Origin: a virus
Length of the DNA: 37,810 nucleotides
IMG/VR virus record: IMGVR_UViG_3300008259_000066
Coordinates: 1-37,810 of that record
Direction: 5' to 3' (one strand)
In this document: piece after piece, positions 9,001 through 15,339 of the stretch
Layout: each line of letters starts with the position of its first letter
How positions within the stretch are numbered: the stretch's first letter is position 1
Translations under genes and position numbers: made by a program
The notes under the pieces: generated by a model
The model's input: only the letters and a program-made list of their open reading frames with translations
What the model was told of the DNA's origin: nothing
Database searches by the model: none

Positions 9001-11652
9001 GGATCATCCGGTTCAACAGGCACATCTGGTTCCTCTGGATCAACAGGTTCTACCGGATCATCTGGAAGCTCAGGATCAACCGGATCAACCGGATCTTCTG
9101 GATCAGCTGGTTCTTCTGGCTCAACAGGTACTTCTGGATCATCTGGATCCTCCGGTTCAACAGGAACTTCGGGTTCTTCAGGATCAACTGGTTCTTCAGG
9201 ATCAACTGGTTCTTCAGGTTCTTCAGGCTCTTCTGGATCAACCGGATCTTCTGGCTCTTCTGGATCAACCGGAACATCAGGAACTTCCGGTATCGAAGGA
9301 AACGTCGCTATTTACAAATATAGTACAAACACAGGAAGCGGTGATCCAGGAAGCGGATATTTCAGATTTGTTGGACAGAATTGGACTTACGCAAATTCTT
9401 TTGTCATCAATATTGATGACGTATCATTTTCCCCAGGGGCTAATATTGGCACTCTATGGGATCTTTTGACAACCGGCAGTGGTAGTGGTCCTTTGCTAAA
9501 CACAATCATCAAACTAGTCAAGAAGACCGATACCTCAATTTACAAGTATCTCAAGATTATCGATGCTAGCTCTGTTTCTGGATACGGAAGTTTCACTGTA
9601 GATGTTATATCTGTTAGTTCTTCATCAGCCAGCAACGATGATGAAATCATGTTGGAATTGGCGATCTCCGGTCAAGCGGGAGCAGCTGGTTCGGCAGGAA
9701 CATCCGGAGTATCAGGATCTTCTGGAACTTCAGGCTCTTCAGGTTCTTCTGGGTCGAGCGGGCAATCAGGAAGTTCAGGAAGCTCTGGAAGCTCTGGAAG
9801 TACGGGAAGCTCAGGATCTTCTGGAATTAGCGGAAGTTCTGGAACATCAGGATCTTCCGGCTCAACTGGAACATCAGGTTCATCTGGTTCAGCAGGGTCT
9901 ACCGGAACATCCGGATCGTCAGGATCTGCAGGTACAAGCGGTACAAGTGGTACAAGTGGTACAGCGGGAAGCTCGGGGGTTAACGGTGCTTCAACAGGTG
10001 CTTGCGGTCTGTGGAACCTCTCATCAAACCAGCCTCCACTCACAGGTGAGGTAAACACTGTCGTAGGTGGTACAACCACGAACGTTATGTCTACCTCTGT
10101 AACTTCTATGAGGGTTTATGAGGTGGATGCTTCAACAACTAACTGGGCAACATTCTTTGGTAATCTGACCATTAATTCAACGGTTACCGCAGCAACAGCC
10201 AATAATCCGGGTCAAACCTGGACGTTTAGAATTACATCGATCGTCGATAGTGGTAACTATTACACATTCGGTGTAACAAATATCAATTCAACTGGTGGGG
10301 TATCTCAGATAGGTGGATCCGTTAACCTCTGTTTCAGTATAGCGGGAAGCTCAGGAACAAGCGGGACATCTGGCTCAAGCGGAACATCTGGCTCAAGCGG
10401 AAGTAGCGGAAGTAGCGGAAGCCGTGGTTCTTCAGGATCATCTGGATCTACCGGTTCTTCCGGATCGACAGGATCCTCCGGATCTACCGGTTCAACCGGA
10501 ACTTCTGGTTCTTCTGGATCAACAGGTTCAACCGGATCTTCTGGTTCATCAGGATCAAGCGGTATCAGTGGAAGTTCTGGATCATCAGGATCTACCGGTT
10601 CAACTGGTTCTTCTGGCTCAAGCGGATCCTCAGGTAGCAGTGGATTAGAAGGTAATATTGGTATATTCAAATATAGCACCAACACAACAATAGCTGATCC
10701 TGGAACAGGTTATTTCAGGCTTGCGAATGCCTGGTCTAATACGTCTAACCAGAACATGGCTATTGACGATGTTACTTTTGCCCCAGGAGCAAATATCGGG
10801 TCCCTTTGGAATTTGATTGCTAGCCAAACCTTAATTAATACGGTTCTCAAATTTGTTAAGGTAGGGGATTCAACGATATACAAGTACCTGAGAATTTATG
10901 ACTTTAACTCCCAGACTGGCTGGGAAGGATTCACTGTCGAGGTTATCGCAGTTGGAGGTAGCGCAAGCAATGATGATCAGTTTATGCTCGAAATTGCACT
11001 CGCTGGATCTGGCGCAAGCGGAACAGCTGGTTCGGCTGGATCCTCTGGATCATCCGGATCATCTGGCGTAAGTGGTGCAGCAGGATCTTCTGGATCTTCT
11101 GGATCTTCTGGAATCAGCGGATCATCAGGATCATCAGGATCATCAGGAAGCTCGGTTTCAGTTTCAGGTACTAACAATAGAGTAGTCAAATTCACCTCTG
11201 CAACTACTGTCGGAAATTCTAACGCTTCTGACGATGGATCAACATTCCAGATCGATACTTCAAAAATGAAGGTAACAACTTCGATCGCCGTAGGAAACAT
11301 AACACCTTCAGCAACTGTAGGTCGATTGGATGCTGCTAATGATGTGGTAGCATTTTCGACTTCTGACATGAGATTGAAAACAAACTTAACTGTTATCGAC
11401 GATGCATTGGATAAAGTTAATTCCCTAACCGGCTATGAATTTGATTGGATTGAAGAATTCAAGGATCACCACGGTTTCGAAGGACACGACGTTGGAATTA
11501 TTGCTCAAGACGTTGAAGCGGTTTTACCCGAGGTTGTAACCACCAAATTCAATGGATTCAAGGGCGTGAAATACGACAAGATGGTTCCTCTGCTTATTGA
11601 AGCTATTAAGGAATTATCTAGACAGGTTGATGAGCTAAAAAACCAAAAGTAA
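1..11652 (+). CDS. Giant collagen-like (Gly-X-Y) tail fibre with C-terminal S74 chaperone, 5'-partial
   Basis: The frame is open from base 1, so the true start lies upstream; an ATG at 238 is internal. At least 3,883 residues are encoded here. Most of the chain is Gly-X-Y triplets in which X and Y are Ser, Thr or Ala, with rare Gln, Arg-Asp, Val, Ile, Leu or Asn. Nine folded inserts interrupt the triplets: six copies of a GDRY-type domain, two of an EGN-type domain and one Cys-containing domain. The last 96 residues form a peptidase S74 / intramolecular chaperone domain, as in endosialidase and T5 L-shaped fibres; it starts at a Ser-Asp-Met-Arg-Leu-Lys motif (11362) and ends in a helical tail. 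Known family behaviour is trimer assembly followed by self-cleavage before that Ser. The protein is probably a receptor-binding or long side fibre. Near-absence of proline leaves open whether it forms a collagen triple helix or a polyglycine-II bundle. The adjacent glycosyltransferase genes suggest it is glycosylated. Confidence 0.9.
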   Translation, partial: SGSTGTSGSAGSSGSDGDRYSTTSSTSIAIPTSHPTSITLTVGTGLAYTTGQTVIIANPSSGNKFEATVSSYNPGTGSMTVNSSSNTGTGTYSTWEVNLAGAPGPAGSSGTSGSTGSSGSSGTSGSNGSSGSSGTSGQTGTSGSSGTSGSSGSTGTSGTSGSSGSTGSSGSSGSTGTSGTSGANGSSGSSGTSGVSGTAGTSGSSGTSGSTGSSGSAGTSGSAGSSGSTGTSGSSGQSGTSGTSGLTGTSGSSGSTGTSGTSGISGTSGTSGSSGSTGSSGTSGSSGSSGSAGTSGSSGTSGQTGTSGSSGTSGSSGRDGTSGSSGTSGSTGSSGTSGSSGSTGTSGTSGSSGSAGTSGTSGNSGTSGTSGTSGSDGDKYATTSGTNIAIPTSHPTTITLTVGTGLAYTTGQSVIIANPTSGNKFEASISSYNPGTGSMTVDSTSNTVTGTYSTWEVNLAGAPGPAGSSGTAGSSGSSGSSGVAGTSGTSGQTGTSGTSGTSGSSGSTGSSGSSGTTGTSGSSGTSGTSGTSGQTGTSGTSGTSGSSGSSGSSGTAGSSGTAGSAGTSGSAGTSGSSGSAGTSGSTGTSGTSGQNGTSGTSGSTGSSGSSGSTGSSGTSGSSGSTGSSGTSGSSGTSGSSGSAGTSGSTGSSGSSGSTGTSGTSGSTGSSGSSGRDGTFGTSGSSGSSGSTGTSGSSGSTGSSGTSGVSGTAGTSGSTGSSGTSGSTGTSGSAGSSGSDGDRYSTTSSTNIAIPTSHPTTITLTVGTGLAYTVGQTVIIANPTSGNKFEGTISSYNSGTGSMTVNSTSNTGTGTYSTWEVNLAGAPGPAGSSGTSGSTGSSGSSGSSGRDGTSGSSGTSGSSGSSGSSGTTGSSGTSGTTGTSGSSGSSGSTGSSGSAGTSGSSGVNGSSGSSGTSGTSGTAGTAGTAGTSGSSGTSGSSGSSGSAGSSGTSGVAGTSGTSGSAGSSGTSGTSGTGGSSGSSGSSGSTGTSGTAGSSGSAGSSGTSGTSGSSGTAGTAGSSGTTGTSGSSGTTGTSGSSGTAGTAGSSGTTGTAGSSGSSGTSGTSGSSGSTGSSGSSGSSGSSGSSGTTGTSGTAGSSGSTGSSGSSGTTGTSGSAGTSGSAGTSGSSGSSGQSGTSGSSGSTGSSGSSGSTGTSGSSGTSGSSGTSGSSGSAGSSGSTGSSGSTGTSGSAGTTGSSGSSGSSGRDGSSGTSGVSGTSGSSGTSGSSGSAGSTGTSGSSGSTGSSGSSGSTGTSGSSGTSGSAGSSGLNGDRYSTTSTDSIAIPTSHPTTITFTVGTGLAYTTGQTVIVANPSSGNKFEATVSSYNPANGSMTVNSTSNTGTGTYSTWEVNLAGAPGPAGSSGTSGSTGSSGSSGSSGRDGSSGSSGTTGSSGSSGSTGTSGSSGSSGTTGTSGSSGSSGSSGSSGSSGTSGTSGTSGRDGSSGSSGTSGTSGTSGSSGTSGSSGTSGSSGSTGSSGSSGTSGTSGSAGSSGTTGTSGTSGTSGSSGTSGSSGSAGSSGTSGTSGTGGSAGSSGSAGSSGSSGTSGTSGSTGTSGTSGSSGSSGSSGSSGSSGSSGSSGTAGSSGTTGTSGSSGTGGSSGSTGTSGTSGSAGTTGSSGSSGSTGTSGTSGSAGSSGSTGTSGTSGTSGSSGSSGSTGSSGSSGTSGSAGSTGTSGSSGSSGTSGSSGSSGTSGTSGSSGTTGTSGSSGSTGSSGSSGSTGTSGSAGTSGSSGSSGSTGSTGTSGSSGSTGTSGTSGSSGSSGTTGSSGSAGSSGSSGSSGTSGTSGTAGTSGTAGSTGTSGSSGSTGSSGSSGSSGSTGSSGSTGTSGSSGSTGTSGSSGSTGTSGTSGSSGSAGSSGTSGSSGSTGTSGSSGSTGTSGSAGSAGSSGSAGSSGSAGSSGTSGTSGTSGTSGSSGSTGSSGTSGSSGSSGSSGSAGSAGSSGTSGSSGSSGTAGLSGDRYATTSSTSIAIPTSHPTTINLTVGTGLAYTIGQSIIIVSTSGGNIIYATVTSYNASNGAMVVSSTSNSGTGTFNSWQVNLAGATGQSGTSGSSGSTGTSGSSGSSGSSGTSGTSGTSGSSGSTGTSGTSGSSGSSGTSGTSASSGSSGSSGSSGSSGTSGTSGSSGSTGSSGSTGSSGTSGSSGTSGSSGTSGSSGTSGTSGSSGSSGTAGTSGTAGTSGTAGTSGSSGSSGSTGSSGSSGSSGSSGTAGTSGTAGTSGSSGSSGSSGSSGSSGSSGTTGSSGSSGTSGSTGSSGTSGSSGSTGTSGSSGSTGTSGTSGSSGTSGSSGSSGSSGSTGSSGSSGTSGTAGTAGTAGTAGSSGTTGSSGTSGSSGSSGSSGSGGSSGSSGSTGSSGSAGTSGSSGSTGSSGSSGSTGTSGSSGSTGTSGSSGTTGSSGTSGSTGSSGSSGSTGTSGSSGSSGTSGSSGSTGSSGSTGSSGSTGSSGSSGSTGTSGSSGSTGTSGSSGSTGTSGSSGSTGTSGSSGSSGSSGSTGSSGSTGSSGSSGSTGTSGSSGSTGSSGSSGSTGTSGSSGSTGTSGSSGSTGTSGSSGSTGSSGSTGSSGSTGTSGSTGSSGTSGSSGSTGTSGSSGSTGSSGSTGSSGSTGTSGSTGTSGSTGSSGSSGSSGTTGSSGSAGSSGSTGSSGSTGSSGTSGSSGSTGTSGSSGSTGTSGSSGSSGTSGLSGDRYLTSSVTNLTISLGTKTLTVGTGLAYSVNQSVDISYDTNNWMHGEVSSYNSGTGVLVVVITSITGSGTYSSWIVNLAGAVGQAGTSGSSGSTGTSGSSGTTGSSGSTGTSGSSGSTGSTGSSGSSGTSGSSGTTGSSGSTGSSGSTGSSGSTGTSGSTGSSGTSGSSGSTGTSGSSGSTGSSGSTGSSGSTGTSGSTGSSGTSGSSGSTGTSGSSGSTGSSGSTGSSGTSGTSGSSGSTGSSGSSGTTGSSGSTGSSGSSGSSGTSGSTGTSGSTGSSGSTGSSGSSGSSGTSGSTGTSGTSGSTGSTGSSGSSGSSGSSGSTGTSGSSGSTGSTGSSGSSGSTGSTGSSGSAGSSGSTGTSGSSGSSGSTGTSGSSGSTGSSGSTGSSGSSGSSGSTGSSGSSGSTGTSGTSGIEGNVAIYKYSTNTGSGDPGSGYFRFVGQNWTYANSFVINIDDVSFSPGANIGTLWDLLTTGSGSGPLLNTIIKLVKKTDTSIYKYLKIIDASSVSGYGSFTVDVISVSSSSASNDDEIMLELAISGQAGAAGSAGTSGVSGSSGTSGSSGSSGSSGQSGSSGSSGSSGSTGSSGSSGISGSSGTSGSSGSTGTSGSSGSAGSTGTSGSSGSAGTSGTSGTSGTAGSSGVNGASTGACGLWNLSSNQPPLTGEVNTVVGGTTTNVMSTSVTSMRVYEVDASTTNWATFFGNLTINSTVTAATANNPGQTWTFRITSIVDSGNYYTFGVTNINSTGGVSQIGGSVNLCFSIAGSSGTSGTSGSSGTSGSSGSSGSSGSRGSSGSSGSTGSSGSTGSSGSTGSTGTSGSSGSTGSTGSSGSSGSSGISGSSGSSGSTGSTGSSGSSGSSGSSGLEGNIGIFKYSTNTTIADPGTGYFRLANAWSNTSNQNMAIDDVTFAPGANIGSLWNLIASQTLINTVLKFVKVGDSTIYKYLRIYDFNSQTGWEGFTVEVIAVGGSASNDDQFMLEIALAGSGASGTAGSAGSSGSSGSSGVSGAAGSSGSSGSSGISGSSGSSGSSGSSVSVSGTNNRVVKFTSATTVGNSNASDDGSTFQIDTSKMKVTTSIAVGNITPSATVGRLDAANDVVAFSTSDMRLKTNLTVIDDALDKVNSLTGYEFDWIEEFKDHHGFEGHDVGIIAQDVEAVLPEVVTTKFNGFKGVKYDKMVPLLIEAIKELSRQVDELKNQK
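49..300 (+). repeat. GDRY-type insert domain, copy 1
   Basis: This is an 84-residue domain that begins GDRY and ends in a Trp-containing strand just before the next triplet tract. It has the IAIPTSHPT and VGTGLAYT motifs that define the family. Predicted from sequence as a small beta-rich domain; its function is unknown. Confidence 0.8.
1129..1380 (+). repeat. GDRY-type insert domain, copy 2
   Basis: The copy begins GDKY and is the same length as copy 1, with the same IAIPTSHPT and VGTGLAYT motifs. It leads into a GAPGPAG junction. Confidence 0.8.
2218..2469 (+). repeat. GDRY-type insert domain, copy 3
   Basis: This copy has the same length and motifs as copy 1. Its exit junction (2465-2535) is identical at base level to that of copy 1 (296-366). 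Confidence 0.8.
3811..4062 (+). repeat. GDRY-type insert domain, copy 4
   Basis: This copy is close in protein sequence to copy 1 across the middle. It is the last copy with the GAPGPAG exit junction, which here uses different codons from copies 1-3. Confidence 0.8.
5872..6123 (+). repeat. GDRY-type insert domain, copy 5 (diverged)
   Basis: The first half is close to copies 1-4. The second half is diverged, and the exit junction reads GATGQSG, so it has lost both prolines. Confidence 0.75.
8041..8280 (+). repeat. GDRY-type insert domain, copy 6 (most diverged)
   Basis: This copy is four residues shorter and retains GDRY, VGTGLAY and the terminal Trp strand. It has lost the IAIPTSHPT motif, and its exit junction is GAVGQAG. 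Confidence 0.7.
9295..9669 (+). repeat. EGN-type insert domain, copy 1
   Basis: This 125-residue domain begins EGN and contains a YKYSTNT motif, a P-G-x-GYFR stretch, an IDDV/PGANIG segment and a terminal ASNDD-x-x-MLE strand. It is clearly paralogous to the copy at 10648-11004. No family was recognised. Confidence 0.75.
9985..10344 (+). repeat. Single-copy Cys-containing insert domain of the fibre
   Basis: A 120-residue domain lies between two short triplet tracts. It has one Cys near each end (in ACGLWN and LCFSIAG), which might pair. No relative was recognised in the window. Confidence 0.65.
10648..11004 (+). repeat. EGN-type insert domain, copy 2
   Basis: This 119-residue paralogue of the domain at 9295-9669 shares the FKYSTNT, DPG-x-GYFR, IDDV, PGANIG, IYKYL and ASNDD motifs. 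It is the last folded insert before the C-terminal knob and chaperone. Confidence 0.75.
11362..11364 (+). other. Predicted self-cleavage Ser of the S74 chaperone domain
   Basis: The codon encodes the Ser of a Ser-Asp-Met-Arg-Leu-Lys motif. In endosialidase-type chaperones the chain is cut just before this Ser after trimerisation. The cut would release a C-terminal piece of 96 residues. Position is inferred from the family motif. Confidence 0.7.
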
Positions 11653-11666
11653 AGGAACTTCCCCCG

Positions 11667-11695
11667 TGATAGATCCTATAATTTGGGATCTATCA
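11667..11695 (+). promoter_or_regulatory. Hairpin overlapping the start codon of the first glycosylation gene
   Basis: Arms TGATAGATCC (11667-11676) and GGATCTATCA (11686-11695) pair perfectly over 10 bp around a 9-base loop. The last paired base is the A of the ATG at 11695. No T-run follows, so it is a poor terminator. An AAAGGAA stretch at 11651-11657 lies far upstream. Folding would bring it closer to the ATG, as known for T4 genes 25 and 38, or could block the start. Confidence 0.55.
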
Positions 11696-14600
11696 TGGAA
11701 AAAATCCTTTATATAGCACCTCACTTATCTACTGGTGGGTTACCCCAATTTCTATTAAAAAAGATAGAGCTTCTGCAGCTCGATTACGAAATTTCCCTCG
11801 TTGAATACTCAAATATTACCGGTGGAAAATTCATAGTGCAGAGACGCCAACTGGAAGATCTTCTCGGTGAGAATTTCCATTCTCTGGGGGATGATAAAAA
11901 CCAGATAATAGATCTAATTGAAAGGATTGGACCGGATATCATCCATTTAGAAGAAATCCCCGAATTTTTTATTCCCGATGAAATAGCGGATAAAATTTAC
12001 ACCAGCGATAGGAAATACAAGATATTCGAAACATCGCACGATTCTTCGTACGATACTAGGCTGAAAAGATTTATGCCGGACAAATTTTTGTTTGTGTCGG
12101 ATTTTCAGAAAAAACAGTATCAGAACCTGAATATTCCCTCAGAAGTTGTTGAATACCCGATTGATTACCCTCTCAGGAATCTCAGCAAAGAAAAAGCATG
12201 CGTTCATCTAGGACTGGACCCGGATAAAAAGCACATATTGCACGTTGGTTTATTTACACCCAGAAAGAATCAGAAGGAGTTTTTTGAATATGCAAAAAAC
12301 CTACCGGAATTCGAATTTCATTGTGTGGGCAACCAGGCAGAAAACTTCCAGTATTACTGGGAACCTTTAATGAATGATAGACCTCATAATCTGACCGTTT
12401 GGGGAGAAAGATCGGATGTTGATCTTTTTTATCAGTTTGCCGATTTAATTTTGTTTACATCCAAGGGGAACAGTACAGACAAAGAAACCATGCCTTTGGT
12501 TATAAGAGAAGCAATATCTTGGAAAATACCGACTTTGATCTACGATCTTCCTGTTTACGAGTCTTACTTTGATAACTATCCCAACATCGATTATCTCGAA
12601 AATGATTTTGAAATGAATATCAAACGAATTAAAGAAAAATTCATGGGAACATCCAAGCCGACAAAAGAAGTCAAAAAATGTATCATAGTCGATACTTTTA
12701 TTACCAGTCCAGATAAGGAAGACCTCCTGATCGAAAATCTCAAAACTATAAAGCAATTTGGACATGACATCTTTTTGGTTTCACACTCAAAGCTTTCCGC
12801 TAAGGTTCTTGATGAAGTTGAATATTTTCTTTTCGATAAAGACAACACTTTTAACAGTAACCACGTTTACAGCTGGAGAAAAGATGGTGATTTAGAAATT
12901 AGAATCAATATCAGAAAAAGCCACGAATGGCCAATAATCAGATCCATGAGACTCGCATTCAACACTGCAAAGTCACTTGGATACGAGTATTTCATTTTTA
13001 CCGAATTTGACCATCACTACTCTGCTTCAGACGTAGAAAGGGTTCAAAGAATAATTGAAAACAGCATTGAAAATGACAAGGAATTCGTTTTCTGGGCTCC
13101 TCAAGAGAAAGTTGATTATGGTGGGTATGGGAACGAGACAGGCATATTCTACGAGACTTGTTTCTTTTCTGGCTACCTCGATTCATTCCTGGACGTTTTC
13201 GAGTCAAGTTTCCCGAAGACAATAGATGAATATAACCAAAATTTTGCTTCCGCCTTCCCAAATTCTTTAGAATTCTGGTTTTGGAAGTATTTTTCCCCTC
13301 TAGCAGACAATTCAACGGTTATTCCAAACTACGTAAAGCTTGATCTTAAAGATTCTGAAATTAACGTGTCTTCCTACCAGAATTTCAAATCGATAATACT
13401 GCCTAGCGAAAAATCCCATTTCCTATACATAACTAATGACAATTTCATCGATTATGACTTTGCCGTTTACATCGACGATGAGAAAAAGCATGAGTTCAGT
13501 CTAAATAGATTTTATAAACTTATTAAACTTGATAAGGATTGTAAAATAAGAATAGATTCATTTTCCTCCGGCAAGATGTTTAAATCCGAAACAATAGAGT
13601 ACAAGAAATCAGAGGCTGAAGAATATAGCAAAAACGGTACCATCATATTTAATCAAGGCGAGCACGACATGTTTAATATCTCATTCGAGTCCACAGACAA
13701 TAAAGTTTATATCGACTATAACGAAGATATAAGAAGGGAAGTATTAGTCAGTATTAAAGATATTGATTCAAAGGCAACTATTTGGAGCTTTAAAAATGTG
13801 GCTGAAAACAAATCTAGATGGTGGTGTGTACCAACGCCCAAACATGTTTTGGACTACCAAAATCAGATAAACTTCGGTGGTTTTATAGTTGATATTTTCG
13901 AGGACGGGGAAAAAATATATTCTGATTCGATTAGGATAAAAAAATCTCTTGTATTCAAACCTGAGATGGATGTAACTATCACCGAGCCTATATTTTCAAA
14001 TTATAACGAATTCTTTGTAGATAAAATATATTCTCATCTGGATGTTCAATCGTTGGATGTTGTGTTCGACATCGGAGCGAATGTTGGCTTATGGACAGAG
14101 TGGATCTTAAGACAGAATGCATCCAAAGTATACTGCTTTGAGCCCAATAAGGTTGCCTTAGAGGTTCTCAGAAGATTACATGGCGGAAAAGATAACGTTG
14201 AGATTATAGATAAAGCTGTGGATTCCGAGGTAAGAACGATCGAATTCTTCTATTCCGATTCCAATTCATTAATCTCAGCTACTGAGCAGCACGGTGAATT
14301 GAATAAAAGTTATGAGGTTACAACAATCACCATTTCCGACGCGATAGAGAAGTTTGGTGTGGATCATATCGACCTGATTAAAATGGATATCGAGGGAGCT
14401 GAATTCAAAATATTCGAAAGCTTAGACGACTCTATCTATGAAATCACAGATTCCTTTTTGATAGAATTCCATGCATTCTATTATTCCGATGGAAAGGAGA
14501 GGGAAGAAAGAATCATCGAGAAGATGAAGGAGAAAGGATACTTCGTGGAAAATCATCCCGGTGGGATTTTTGCAACCAAACACAAAAAATGCTTTTATGT

Positions 14601-15339
14601 AAACAATTCAGCTTTTGCACTCGACGTTCCCGGTAAAGGTTCTTTGGAAAAGGTAAACCTATATAATGGTGCGGTTGATTTCAGCTGGGAAAAGCTTGCT
14701 CAGAAAAGCTTGATAGGTTATCATCATGCCTATCACGAAATGTTCTTCTGTGACGGTCATCCTACCGGATGTGTATACGAGATTGCAGAATGCAAGATTG
14801 AACCGGGAGATGTTGTTTTGGACGCTGGAGCTAACATTGGTATCTTTACCAATTATGCTTATAGAAGAGGTGCTAAAAAAATATACTCCTTCGAGCCTTG
14901 CAGCGAAGCTTTCCAAGCATTGATCATGAATTCCGGAGAAATAGCAGAAACCTACAAATTAGGCTTATCTTTCGAGCCTGGATCTGAAAAGCTATATTAC
15001 GAGCAAGGCAATACAATGTCTTCTTCAGTTAAGTCTGGTGAGGGTGAATTTGAACACATTCTGGTAGAATCAATTGATTCACTGCACAGAAAAAATCTTT
15101 TCGACCATCTGGATTTTTTGAAAATTGATGCAGAGGGATCGGAGATTGATATCATGAATGGTGCGAGAGAAATGCTGGCTGAGCAAAAGATCAAAAAAAT
15201 CAGCTTTGAATATCACTCCTCACTATTCGACCCCGAATACATTAATAGGCTCTGCGAAGATATGATATCGTATGGATATCTTTACCGCTGCGAGTGGATT
15301 GATGATAACATATCTTTCTATTATTTCTGGTTAGAATGA
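11695..15339 (+). CDS. Multidomain GT4 / GT-A-like / double FkbM methyltransferase protein
   Basis: The ATG at 11695 gives 1,214 residues; an upstream TTG at 11683 is less likely because the GT4 fold starts at MEKILYIAPH. Residues ~1-310 resemble a GT4 (GT-B) glycosyltransferase, with an HVGLFTPRKNQKE segment and a late PLVIREA acceptor-loop motif. Residues ~330-560 look like a GT-A-type domain with an acidic EFDHH motif. A beta-rich linker (~565-765) resembles the one before the TibC domain in the gene at 16147. Two FkbM-type methyltransferase domains follow, each with a SAM loop (DIGANVG at 792, DAGANIG at 1043) and the FkbM K-x-D-x-EG-x-E motif (around Asp898 and Asp1145). Proposed role: build and methylate glycans, probably on the upstream fibre. 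Assignment of the second domain is the weakest part. The downstream gene overlaps by ATGA. Confidence 0.8.
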   Translation: MEKILYIAPHLSTGGLPQFLLKKIELLQLDYEISLVEYSNITGGKFIVQRRQLEDLLGENFHSLGDDKNQIIDLIERIGPDIIHLEEIPEFFIPDEIADKIYTSDRKYKIFETSHDSSYDTRLKRFMPDKFLFVSDFQKKQYQNLNIPSEVVEYPIDYPLRNLSKEKACVHLGLDPDKKHILHVGLFTPRKNQKEFFEYAKNLPEFEFHCVGNQAENFQYYWEPLMNDRPHNLTVWGERSDVDLFYQFADLILFTSKGNSTDKETMPLVIREAISWKIPTLIYDLPVYESYFDNYPNIDYLENDFEMNIKRIKEKFMGTSKPTKEVKKCIIVDTFITSPDKEDLLIENLKTIKQFGHDIFLVSHSKLSAKVLDEVEYFLFDKDNTFNSNHVYSWRKDGDLEIRINIRKSHEWPIIRSMRLAFNTAKSLGYEYFIFTEFDHHYSASDVERVQRIIENSIENDKEFVFWAPQEKVDYGGYGNETGIFYETCFFSGYLDSFLDVFESSFPKTIDEYNQNFASAFPNSLEFWFWKYFSPLADNSTVIPNYVKLDLKDSEINVSSYQNFKSIILPSEKSHFLYITNDNFIDYDFAVYIDDEKKHEFSLNRFYKLIKLDKDCKIRIDSFSSGKMFKSETIEYKKSEAEEYSKNGTIIFNQGEHDMFNISFESTDNKVYIDYNEDIRREVLVSIKDIDSKATIWSFKNVAENKSRWWCVPTPKHVLDYQNQINFGGFIVDIFEDGEKIYSDSIRIKKSLVFKPEMDVTITEPIFSNYNEFFVDKIYSHLDVQSLDVVFDIGANVGLWTEWILRQNASKVYCFEPNKVALEVLRRLHGGKDNVEIIDKAVDSEVRTIEFFYSDSNSLISATEQHGELNKSYEVTTITISDAIEKFGVDHIDLIKMDIEGAEFKIFESLDDSIYEITDSFLIEFHAFYYSDGKEREERIIEKMKEKGYFVENHPGGIFATKHKKCFYVNNSAFALDVPGKGSLEKVNLYNGAVDFSWEKLAQKSLIGYHHAYHEMFFCDGHPTGCVYEIAECKIEPGDVVLDAGANIGIFTNYAYRRGAKKIYSFEPCSEAFQALIMNSGEIAETYKLGLSFEPGSEKLYYEQGNTMSSSVKSGEGEFEHILVESIDSLHRKNLFDHLDFLKIDAEGSEIDIMNGAREMLAEQKIKKISFEYHSSLFDPEYINRLCEDMISYGYLYRCEWIDDNISFYYFWLE

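Larger units (their letters stand above)
301..11154 (+). repeat. Gly-X-Y triplet tracts of the fibre
   Basis: Nine tracts of uninterrupted Gly-X-Y triplets are separated by folded inserts. Approximate sizes are 267, 270, 440, 596, 632, 330, 100, 101 and 48 residues. Common triplets are GSS, GTS, GST, GSA, GTA and GTT. The peptide is monotonous, but Gly and Ser/Thr codons are heavily mixed. This produces long spurious open frames on both strands. Confidence 0.9.

Noticed and set aside
302-10054. Leu/Gln/His-rich + strand frames inside the fibre gene (up to 611 residues)
   Set aside because: These are second-frame readings of the same triplet repeats, with no independent start signals or recognisable domains.
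213-10685. Long open frames on the - strand inside the fibre gene, rich in Pro, Val, Glu and Asp (the largest is 582 residues at 3975-5723)
   Set aside because: They are the reverse complement of Gly-Ser-Thr codons, which rarely give stops. They have no start context and end wherever the triplet pattern breaks.
1-11652. Possible CRISPR array or tandem DNA repeat element
   Set aside because: The repetition is at protein level in triplets, with varied codons and no constant repeat-spacer layout.
11683-11694. TTG start at 11683 for the first glycosylation gene
   Set aside because: It adds only four residues and lies in the hairpin loop; the ATG at 11695 starts exactly at the GT4 fold.
12445-13315. 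- strand open frames under the GT/FkbM gene
   Set aside because: They are short, without start context or domains, and lie opposite a strongly supported gene.
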